A stretch of 63,108 bases of DNA, taken from Flavobacteriales bacterium. Lineage in GTDB: Bacteria; Bacteroidota; Bacteroidia; Flavobacteriales; UBA7430. Shown piece by piece: positions 56,320 to 63,108 of this stretch. The notes under the pieces are model-generated. The model worked only from the letters and a program-made list of their open reading frames with translations, had not been told where the DNA came from and searched no databases. Location: contig NZJX01000020.1 of NCBI GenBank assembly GCA_002692065.1, positions 26,428 through 89,535 of the forward strand, written 5' to 3'. The translations under genes and the position numbers were made by a program. Position 1 is the first letter of the stretch; each line of letters starts with the position of its first letter.

Positions 56320-56351
56320 TTTCTTAGATTAAGTTTAATAAATTATTTTTT

Positions 56352-57977
56352 ATGAGTAAAGGTTTTTTTAAGTTACCAAATTTTAATTGTGAGAAAGTAA
56401 AGTCATATAAATCTGATTCAAATGAATTGAATGATGTAATTCAGGAGTATCAAAGAATGTGGGATAAAAAAAGAGAAATTCCAATGATAATTGGAGGATC
56501 TGAGGTACATACTGAAAAAAAAAATAATATTAAAGTACCTCACAACCATAAGCATACAATCGGTAGTTATTCTATTGCTAAAAAAAATCATGTCAAAGAT
56601 GCAATTAAATCTGCATTAGATGCAAAAAAAAAGTGGGAAGAATTGTCCTGGGAAAATAGAGCCTCTATTTTTTTAAAGGCAGCTGATTTATTATCTGGTC
56701 CATTCAGATCTAAAATGAATGCTTCAACCATGATTTCACAGTCAAAAAGTTTTCATCAAGCTGAAATTGATGCTGCATGTGAAATGATAGATTTTTTTAG
56801 ATTTAATGTCAAATTCATGACGGAAATATATCATGATCAACCTGAATCATCAGAAAAGATATGGAATAAGTTAGAATATAGACCATTAGAGGGGTTTATC
56901 TATGCAATAACTCCTTTTAATTTTACATCTATTGCTGCAAATTTATGTGTAGCTCCTGCCATGATGGGAAATACTATAGTTTGGAAACCTTCAGAAAACC
57001 AAATTTACTCTGCAAATATTATAATGGATTTATTAAAAGAATCAGGTTTGCCTGATGGAGTTATCAATTTAATCTACGGTGATCCTAATGATATTACTGA
57101 TGAAATCTTATCTTCTAAATATTTTTCGGGACTCCACTTTACTGGCTCAACTGATGTTTTTAAAGGTTTATGGAAAAAAATAGGTAATAATATAAATAAA
57201 TACATTAATTACCCAAGGATAGTTGGAGAAACCGGTGGAAAAGATTTTATTATCGCTCATAGTTCAGCCAATGTTAATCAAGTTGTAGCAGGAATTATTC
57301 GAGGTGCATTTGAATATCAAGGTCAAAAATGTTCTGCTGCCTCAAGAGCCTATATTTCTTCAAATTTATGGGATGAAGTCAAAGATAAACTTATATCAGA
57401 ATTAAATTCAATTAAAATTGGAGACCCAATTGATCCCAAAAATTTCATGAATGCTGTAATAAGTGAAAAATCTTTTGATAAAATTAAAAAGTATATCATA
57501 AATGCAAAAAAAGATAAGGATGTTGAAATCATTTTTGGAGGAAACTATAGTAAAAAAGTAGGTTTTTTTATTGAACCAACTGTAATTGTTTCTAAAGATC
57601 CTAAATATGTAACTATGACTGAAGAGCTATTTGGTCCTGTAATAACTATATATGTATATAAAGAATTAAATTTTGATTCAATATTATCATTAATTGATGA
57701 AACATCAATTTATGCATTAACAGGAGCAATATTTTCTAACGATAGGTATTCAATTGATCTTGCACTGCAAAAACTCAAAAATTCTGCAGGAAATTTTTAT
57801 ATTAATGATAAACCTACTGGAGCCGTCGTTTCCCAACAACCATTTGGAGGTTCGAGATCTTCTGGAACTAATGATAAGGCTGGATCAAAGTTAAATCTTC
57901 TTAGATGGGTTTCTCCAAGAACAATCAAAGAAAATTTCCTTCCCGCATCAGATTTTAGGTATCCTTTTATGGAGTAA
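56352..57977 (+). CDS. pruA: L-glutamate gamma-semialdehyde dehydrogenase (1-pyrroline-5-carboxylate dehydrogenase)
   Basis: It oxidises glutamate semialdehyde to glutamate with NAD, second step of proline catabolism. The 541-aa enzyme is the single-domain form without the PutA proline dehydrogenase part. It shows EGFIYAITPFNFTSIAANL (about residues 178-196), VWKPSENQIYSA, the catalytic Glu in VGETGGKDF and catalytic Cys in YQGQKCSAASRAY (about 324-336), and a tail QQPFGGSRSSGTNDKAGS. The proline dehydrogenase gene is not in the window. Confidence 0.93.
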   Translation: MSKGFFKLPNFNCEKVKSYKSDSNELNDVIQEYQRMWDKKREIPMIIGGSEVHTEKKNNIKVPHNHKHTIGSYSIAKKNHVKDAIKSALDAKKKWEELSWENRASIFLKAADLLSGPFRSKMNASTMISQSKSFHQAEIDAACEMIDFFRFNVKFMTEIYHDQPESSEKIWNKLEYRPLEGFIYAITPFNFTSIAANLCVAPAMMGNTIVWKPSENQIYSANIIMDLLKESGLPDGVINLIYGDPNDITDEILSSKYFSGLHFTGSTDVFKGLWKKIGNNINKYINYPRIVGETGGKDFIIAHSSANVNQVVAGIIRGAFEYQGQKCSAASRAYISSNLWDEVKDKLISELNSIKIGDPIDPKNFMNAVISEKSFDKIKKYIINAKKDKDVEIIFGGNYSKKVGFFIEPTVIVSKDPKYVTMTEELFGPVITIYVYKELNFDSILSLIDETSIYALTGAIFSNDRYSIDLALQKLKNSAGNFYINDKPTGAVVSQQPFGGSRSSGTNDKAGSKLNLLRWVSPRTIKENFLPASDFRYPFME

Positions 57978-58006
57978 ATTTTTGAAATTTAAAAATAAAT
58001 ATTATA

Positions 58007-60412
58007 ATGGTTAATTCTTTGGATAAAGTTATTACTTATGAGGAGTTCAAACAAGAATTGAAAAAAGATTATATGCTTGCTTGGAAAAGTAGATACGCAA
58101 GTATTGTTGGTAGGAAAGAAGTTTTAACAGGTAAAGCTAAATTTGGTATTTTTGGGGATGGAAAAGAGATTGCTCAAATTGCAATGTCTAAGGTTTTTAG
58201 GTATGGTGACTTCAGATCTGGTTATTATAGAGATCAAACATTAATGATGGCAATTAACGAGCTTTCTTTATTAGAATTTTTCTCATCACTTTATGGTAAT
58301 ACTGATTTAAACCAAGAACCTTCATCTGGAGGAAGACAAATGGTATCACATTTTTCGACCAGAAGCCTTGATAATGAAGGTTTATGGAAAGACTTAACAA
58401 AAATTAAAAATTCTTCCTCTGATATCTCTTGTACTTCTGGACAGATGCCTAGACTACTAGGTTTAGCTCAAGCTTCTAAAATTTACAGGAATATTAAAGA
58501 TCTTCCTAATTGTGAATCTTTTTCAAATAGAGGAAATGAGATAGCTTTTGGCACTATTGGAAATGCTAGTACTTCTGAAGGATTATTTTTTGAGACAATA
58601 AATGCTGCTGGTGTACTAAAAGTTCCAATATTAATATCAATCTGGGATGATGAATATGGAATATCAGTCCCTGCTAGTTATCAAACAACTAAAGAAAATA
58701 TTTCAGAGGTTTTGATGGGCTTTAAGATTGATGATAATAAAAAAGGATTTCAAATATATAGAGTTAAAGGTTGGGATTATCCAAGTTTAGTTGCAACTTA
58801 TCAAAAAGCAGAAAAAATTTGCAGAGAAAACCACATTCCATGTATTATTCATGTAACCGAGTTGACTCAACCTCTTGGTCATTCAACATCTGGTTCACAC
58901 GAAAGATATAAATCAAATGAAAGACTCAAATGGGAAAAGAGTCATGATCCACTTGTAAAAATGTCAGAATGGATTATTGAAAAAAAAATTTTCACGAAAA
59001 AAGAATTAGAAAATTTTAAATTAAAATCGCAAGATACTGTTATTTCAGCCAAGAATAAAGCATGGAGAAATTTTTGTGATCCAATAATTAATGAAAAAAA
59101 ATCATTAATTAAAATTATTGAAAGAATAAAAGATGAGAAAAAAAATGAAATCAATATTTCAAAAATTTATCATAAGTTATTGAATAATGAATATCCAATA
59201 AGAAAGGATTTATTATCTTCTGCTTTCAGAGTAATTACTAATTTACAAAATTATGAAAGTCCATGCAAAGAAGATTTAATAAATTGGTATAATAATGAAA
59301 AGAAACTAAATTATGACAGATACAGTAGTAAGTTGTATAGTGAATCTAAATTTTCCGTACTTAATATTAAAGAGACCTTGCCTGAGTATAAAGATGAAAA
59401 ATTTGTAGATGCTAGAATTATAATCAGAGATAATTTTGATAAGTTATTAGAAAAATATCCTAATCTATTAATTTTTGGAGAAGATTCTGGTAAAATTGGG
59501 GATGTTAATCAGGGGCTTGAAAATTTACAAGATAAATATGGTGAAATTAGAGTTTCAGATACTGGAATAAGAGAAGCTACAATAATTGGTCAAGGAATTG
59601 GTTTAGCTATGAGAGGATTGAGACCTATTGCAGAAATTCAATATATAGATTATTTGATATTTGCAATACAAACATTGAGTGATGATCTAGCAACACTTCA
59701 CTACAGAACTAAAGGTGGACAGAAGGCTCCTTTAATAATTAGGACTAGAGGACATAGACTTGAAGGAATTTGGCATTCTGGTTCACCAATGTCTATGATA
59801 ATTAATTCTCTAAGAGGTGTAAATATTTTAGTTCCAAGAAATATGACAAAAGCGGCAGGTATGTACAATCTTATGTTAACATCAGATGAACCTGCATTGA
59901 TAGTTGAATGCTTAAACGGATATAGACTTAAAGAAAAATTACCCTCAAATTTAGGTGAGTTTAAAACTCCCATAGGTATTCCAGAAATAATTAAATTTGG
60001 AGAGGATATTACAGTTGTAAGTTATGGGGCTATTTTAAGATTAATAGATGAAGCATCAAAATTACTCACAAAATTTAATATTTCTATTGAAATTATTGAT
60101 ATACAAACACTTATACCTTTTGATATTAATCACATGATAACTAAAAGTATATCAAAAACTAATAGGGTAGTTTTTATAGATGAAGATGTTCCAGGAGGGA
60201 CGACTGCATATATGATGCAACAAGTTATTGAAAAACAAAATGCATATATTTATTTAGATTCACCTCCAAAAACGCTTGCAAGTAAAGAACATAGACCAGC
60301 TTATACCTCAGATGGAGATTACTTTTCAAAACCGAATATTGAAGATATTTTTCAAATAATTTATAATATGATGAACGAATATAATCCACATAAATATCCT
60401 AACTTGCAATAA
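58007..60412 (+). CDS. Fused alpha/beta E1 component of a 2-oxoacid (branched-chain-type) dehydrogenase
   Basis: Thiamin-diphosphate enzyme decarboxylating a branched-chain or similar 2-oxoacid for transfer to an E2 lipoyl protein. The 801-aa fusion has the E1-alpha half (about residues 20-400: YRDQTLMMAINELSLLEFF, GNEIAFGTIGNASTSEGLFFETINAAGVL, WDDEYGIS) and the E1-beta half (about 460-800: GEDSGKIGDVNQGLENL, RVSDTGIREATIIGQGIGLAMRGLRPIAEIQ, FIDEDVPGGTTAYMMQ). Separate genes in most bacteria, fused in many Bacteroidota. No E2 or E3 gene is near. The DUF6095 gene follows after 17 bases. Confidence 0.9.
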   Translation: MVNSLDKVITYEEFKQELKKDYMLAWKSRYASIVGRKEVLTGKAKFGIFGDGKEIAQIAMSKVFRYGDFRSGYYRDQTLMMAINELSLLEFFSSLYGNTDLNQEPSSGGRQMVSHFSTRSLDNEGLWKDLTKIKNSSSDISCTSGQMPRLLGLAQASKIYRNIKDLPNCESFSNRGNEIAFGTIGNASTSEGLFFETINAAGVLKVPILISIWDDEYGISVPASYQTTKENISEVLMGFKIDDNKKGFQIYRVKGWDYPSLVATYQKAEKICRENHIPCIIHVTELTQPLGHSTSGSHERYKSNERLKWEKSHDPLVKMSEWIIEKKIFTKKELENFKLKSQDTVISAKNKAWRNFCDPIINEKKSLIKIIERIKDEKKNEINISKIYHKLLNNEYPIRKDLLSSAFRVITNLQNYESPCKEDLINWYNNEKKLNYDRYSSKLYSESKFSVLNIKETLPEYKDEKFVDARIIIRDNFDKLLEKYPNLLIFGEDSGKIGDVNQGLENLQDKYGEIRVSDTGIREATIIGQGIGLAMRGLRPIAEIQYIDYLIFAIQTLSDDLATLHYRTKGGQKAPLIIRTRGHRLEGIWHSGSPMSMIINSLRGVNILVPRNMTKAAGMYNLMLTSDEPALIVECLNGYRLKEKLPSNLGEFKTPIGIPEIIKFGEDITVVSYGAILRLIDEASKLLTKFNISIEIIDIQTLIPFDINHMITKSISKTNRVVFIDEDVPGGTTAYMMQQVIEKQNAYIYLDSPPKTLASKEHRPAYTSDGDYFSKPNIEDIFQIIYNMMNEYNPHKYPNLQ

Positions 60413-60429
60413 AATTAAATTTTTCAATT

Positions 60430-60636
60430 ATGATAGATAAAAGAAAAATTGTAAAAGGGGTAAATCTTCTATTATATTCGTTTATATTGATGTTTTTAGG
60501 TCCCACGATTTTTTTTAAATCCTTAAACTTTATGTTTCTTAAAATTTTATCAGTAATTATAATGATTGGAGCATGCTTATTATTTTTTTTCGGAATTCTT
60601 ATTTTAATTAATGGAATTTTTCATAAAAATGGTTGA
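60430..60636 (+). CDS. Small membrane protein, DUF6095 family
   Basis: The 68-aa protein starts with a charged DKRKIVKGVN segment and has two hydrophobic helices (about residues 10-32 and 37-62). The pattern DKxxIVKG, FLGPTIFF and FFFGILILINGIF resembles the DUF6095 family of Bacteroidota, whose function is unknown. It is probably an inner-membrane protein and is likely co-transcribed with the E1 gene. Confidence 0.7.
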   Translation: MIDKRKIVKGVNLLLYSFILMFLGPTIFFKSLNFMFLKILSVIIMIGACLLFFFGILILINGIFHKNG

Positions 60637-60660
60637 ATCTGATCTTTAAAATTAATCACA

Positions 60661-60686
60661 GAAATTATTAATTAATTTCAAATTTT
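60661..60686 (+). terminator. Weak AT-rich hairpin, possible terminator after DUF6095
   Basis: Arms GAAATTA (60661-60667) and TAATTTC (60673-60679) form a 7-bp stem with a 5-base loop, followed by AAATTTTT. It lies in the 107-base gap between the convergent DUF6095 and CvfB-like genes. The stem is A/T only apart from one G-C pair, so support is weak. Confidence 0.3.
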
Positions 60687-60743
60687 TGTAATTGGATAAT
60701 TTCTTGTAAAGCCAACATAAAATTTATTCTGTGTTATCAAATA

Positions 60744-61580
60744 TCAAACTAAAACAATTTTATTTTTTTTTATAATAATTTTTCCACTCTTATATAAAAC
60801 TCCAATAGATTTTTTAAATTTTTTTTTACTCATTCCAAGAATATCATAAATTAATTCTGGATCTGAATTATCACTTAATTTTAATTCACCTTTATGTGTT
60901 TTTAATTTGTTAATTATTCTTTTCGATAAAGAATCTATACCTTCAAAACCATTCTTTAATAGGGTTATATCAAGCTTTCCGTCATTTTCTCGAATCTTTT
61001 TTATGTAGCCTGAAGTTTTTTGCCCTAAATTTACTTCTCGAAAAATTTCATTTTTGTATATGATACCCTTAAATTTATTGTTTACAATAACTTTTAATCC
61101 AATTTTGGTTTCTTCGTAAATAAGAATTTCAACTTTTTCATTTAGCGTTAACTCATTTTTTTGAGAAACAAGGAATTTATCTATTTTAGAACTTGCTGTT
61201 ATCCTATCTGATTTACTATCAATGTATGCATAAACTAAATATATTTTATTTACAACTACTTTCTCTTTTTGTTCAGAAAATGGTAAAAACAAATCTTTTG
61301 GTAGCCCCCAATCCAGAAAAGCTCCAATTTTGTTAACTTCTTTAACTTTTAAAAAAGCAAACTTTCCAATTTCAATATATGGTTTAAGAGAGGTTGCTAT
61401 TATTCTATCTTCAGCGTCTTTGTAAATGAATACATCAATATAATCTTCAATTTTCACGTTAAGAGGGACATACCTTTGGGGGAGTAATATATTGTTGAAA
61501 TAATATTTAGACTTTAGGAATACTCCAATATCGTCAATTTTTATAACTTTTAATTTCAATTTTTTACCTAAAATATTCAT
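60744..61580 (-). CDS. CvfB/YitL-like S1-domain RNA-binding protein
   Basis: The 278-aa cytoplasmic protein has three S1-like OB domains (about residues 5-65, 66-135, 140-205: KIDDIGVFLKSKYYF; KEVNKIGAFLDWGLPKDLFLP; NNKFKGIIYKNEIFREV) and a C-terminal winged-helix domain (about 215-278) with DPELIYDILGMSKKKFKKSIGVLYKSGKI. That is the CvfB layout, an RNA-binding virulence regulator in Gram-positive bacteria that is widespread elsewhere. It overlaps yaaA by 4 bases and so is probably co-translated. Confidence 0.88.
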   Translation of the reverse strand: MNILGKKLKLKVIKIDDIGVFLKSKYYFNNILLPQRYVPLNVKIEDYIDVFIYKDAEDRIIATSLKPYIEIGKFAFLKVKEVNKIGAFLDWGLPKDLFLPFSEQKEKVVVNKIYLVYAYIDSKSDRITASSKIDKFLVSQKNELTLNEKVEILIYEETKIGLKVIVNNKFKGIIYKNEIFREVNLGQKTSGYIKKIRENDGKLDITLLKNGFEGIDSLSKRIINKLKTHKGELKLSDNSDPELIYDILGMSKKKFKKSIGVLYKSGKIIIKKNKIVLV

Positions 61581-62329
61581 CTTGTAAAAATATAATCTGT
61601 CGAATTAGATAGTTCTTTATCAAAAGTATAATGATCAATATTAAATTTCTTAATATCTTCAACTTCATTTATTTTATTTTGTAAAATAAATTTTGTCATT
61701 TGTCCTCTTGCTTTCTTTGCAAATATTCCAATAACTTTTAATTTACCATTAGAAATATTTTTAAATATTGGAGTAATTATTTTTGCTTTCAATTTATTTT
61801 TATCAATTGATTTGAAATACTCATTTGAAGCTAGATTTACAATATAATTTGTTTCTTTTTTATTTAGCTCATTTGTAATATCTGAATTCCAGAAAGAATA
61901 TAAGTTATTTCCGAACATATTTTTTAGTTTGGTTCCCATTTCAAGTCTGTAAGGTTGAATTAAATCTAAAGGTCTAAGGATTCCATAGAGTCCAGAGATG
62001 ATACTTAATTTTGATTGCATCAAATGAATTTCGTCAAGATTAAATGTATGGATATTCAAAGATCTATATACATCGCCCTCAAATGCGAAGATTGCAGGTT
62101 TTGCATTTTCATTATTAAATGGCAATTTCCAATTTTTAAATCTTATTGAATTCAATTTTGCAATATCATCACTAACTTTCATAAGTCTTTTAATTTCTGT
62201 AATATTTAGATTTTTTAATATTTTAATTAAATCTTTAGACCTTTCTATAAAAATAGGTATAGATGAATTTTTAACCTTACCATAAAATTCAGAATTAATT
62301 TTTTTTGCAGGAGAAATTATTATGTGCAT
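61577..62329 (-). CDS. yaaA: Peroxide stress protein YaaA
   Basis: YaaA (DUF328) limits free iron and protects DNA during hydrogen peroxide stress in E. coli. The 250-aa protein starts MHIIISPAKKI, has PAIFAFEGDVYRSL (about residues 87-100), SGLYGILRPLDLIQPYRLEMGTKL (about 112-135), NLASNEYFKSI and AKKARGQMTKFIL near the end. These are the family hallmarks. First gene of a two-gene unit with the CvfB-like gene. Confidence 0.92.
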   Translation of the reverse strand: MHIIISPAKKINSEFYGKVKNSSIPIFIERSKDLIKILKNLNITEIKRLMKVSDDIAKLNSIRFKNWKLPFNNENAKPAIFAFEGDVYRSLNIHTFNLDEIHLMQSKLSIISGLYGILRPLDLIQPYRLEMGTKLKNMFGNNLYSFWNSDITNELNKKETNYIVNLASNEYFKSIDKNKLKAKIITPIFKNISNGKLKVIGIFAKKARGQMTKFILQNKINEVEDIKKFNIDHYTFDKELSNSTDYIFTR

Positions 62330-62400
62330 TTTTAAATTTAATTTTATTATTTATCTTACATAAAAATATAATATTTAATCTATTTAAAAAATATTTAATA

Positions 62401-63084
62401 ATGAATGACTTTATAGTTGATTTAAATGATGTAAAAATTTATCAAGATGATCATTTAGTTTTAAATAATGTTAATTTGAAAGTTAAATCAGGAGAGCTAG
62501 TTTATTTAGTAGGAAAAACTGGAAGTGGGAAAACAAGTTTAATTAAAACATTATATGCTGATATTCCCTTAAAATATGGAATGGGGAGAGTATCTGGTTT
62601 CAATTTAGAGACTTTAAAACAGAGTGAAATTCCATATTTAAGAAGAGATTTAGGTGTAGTATTTCAAGATTTTCAGTTATTAAATGATAGATCAGTTAAA
62701 GAAAATCTTTTATTTGTTCTAAAAGCAACAGGTTGGGGTAATAATATTAAAATTCAAAATAGAATAAAAAAAGTTTTAGAATTAGTAGGGATGTCATATA
62801 AAGACTATAAAAAAACTTACGAACTATCTGGTGGAGAAAAACAAAGAGTATCTATTGCAAGATCATTGTTAAATGAACCAAAATTAATAATTGCTGATGA
62901 ACCAACAGGAAATCTTGACCCTAAGACTTCAAATGAAATAATGTTACTTTTCAAAAAAGTTCAAAGTGATGGTATTGCTATTTTAATGGCAACTCACAAT
63001 TATCAGATTATTCGAGACTTCCCATCTAAAATTTACAATTGTTCTGAGGGATCTATTCAAATTACTGAAAGACTAATTTTATGA
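62401..63084 (+). CDS. ftsE: ABC transporter ATP-binding protein, FtsE-like
   Basis: The 227-aa ATPase drives an ABC permease, here most like FtsE of the FtsEX cell-division complex. It shows LVGKTGSGKTSLIKTLY (Walker A, about residues 35-50), VVFQDFQLLNDRSVKENL (Q-loop, about 87-104), the signature LSGGEKQR (about 142-149) and LIIADEPTGNLDP (Walker B), then THNYQII. Start at MNDFIV chosen; a longer reading would overlap yaaA without gain. FtsX is not adjacent. It overlaps the next gene as ATGA. Confidence 0.85.
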   Translation: MNDFIVDLNDVKIYQDDHLVLNNVNLKVKSGELVYLVGKTGSGKTSLIKTLYADIPLKYGMGRVSGFNLETLKQSEIPYLRRDLGVVFQDFQLLNDRSVKENLLFVLKATGWGNNIKIQNRIKKVLELVGMSYKDYKKTYELSGGEKQRVSIARSLLNEPKLIIADEPTGNLDPKTSNEIMLLFKKVQSDGIAILMATHNYQIIRDFPSKIYNCSEGSIQITERLIL

Positions 63085-63108
63085 GTTTTTCTCCGAGAAT
63101 TTTGTTAT
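63081..63108 (+). CDS. Start of the next gene (3' end outside window)
   Basis: An ATG at 63081 overlaps the TGA of the FtsE-like gene (ATGA) and opens an unbroken nine-codon frame, MSFSPRILL, to the end of the window. The overlap suggests translational coupling. Too short to identify the product. Confidence 0.5.

Overview
The window is a low-GC (about a quarter to 30% GC by eye), gene-dense stretch of a Bacteroidota chromosome, most like an uncultured marine Flavobacteriales with a streamlined genome. The lineage call rests on: two proteins with type IX secretion (T9SS) C-terminal sorting domains, a PorE-like protein and a T9SS plug protein; fused SecDF; GSII-type glutamine synthetase; a fused alpha/beta 2-oxoacid dehydrogenase E1; DUF4294, DUF5723 and DUF6095 proteins; and the Bacteroidota -7 promoter box TAnnTTTG in front of many genes. 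No rRNA, tRNA, CRISPR array, prophage, insertion sequence or integrase was seen. No gene-free stretch exceeds 300 bases. The longest is 8166-8414, which holds a 24-bp palindrome.

Layout. 1-7.5 kb: end of an SDR oxidoreductase whose frame breaks in a poly-A tract, then aroK, a threonine aldolase, a LolC/E-type permease (opposite strand), a NamZ muramidase, sucC, biotin carboxylase and smpB. 7.5-12.3 kb: outer-membrane barrel, a lipoprotein joined to a polyprenyl-phosphate sugar transferase, 3-hydroxyacyl-CoA dehydrogenase and SCO1/SenC. 12.3-16.5 kb: a tight minus-strand operon of TPR protein, ComA-like phosphosulfolactate synthase, rhodanese, DUF368 lipid translocase and aroE. 16.6-24.2 kb: glmM, cysteine desulfurase, nadC with a DUF2147 protein, rlmH, rpsF-rpsR-rplI and gyrB. 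24.2-36.2 kb: two large T9SS cargo proteins flanking mdh, then secDF-tatA, glnA and a PorE-like protein.

36.2-44.5 kb: purM-prfA-pyrF, a SpoU methyltransferase, DUF4294 and DUF2141 proteins, an MBL hydrolase, RidA, an orphan glutamine amidotransferase (TrpG/PabA), a PASTA protein and an RluD-type synthase. 44.5-49 kb: large lipoprotein, DUF5723 protein and di-haem cytochrome c peroxidase. 49-54.9 kb: the complete nqrABCDEF operon for the Na+-pumping NADH:quinone reductase. 55-63.1 kb: T9SS plug protein, proline catabolism aldehyde dehydrogenase, 2-oxoacid dehydrogenase E1, DUF6095, CvfB-like RNA-binding protein, YaaA, FtsE-like ATPase and the first codons of the next gene.

The genes are mostly core metabolism, translation, envelope and export. 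The more unusual points are two homopolymer tracts (SDR and T9SS plug) where a one-base length change restores a longer, more sensible protein; a terminator hairpin whose loop is the smpB stop codon; four convergent gene pairs whose stop codons interlock in four bases; a ComA-like enzyme without the other coenzyme M genes; and a perfect palindrome between two envelope genes. I did not find a clearly new multi-gene system. The best uncharacterised units are the lipoprotein-DUF5723 pair and the TPR-ComA-rhodanese-DUF368-aroE operon.
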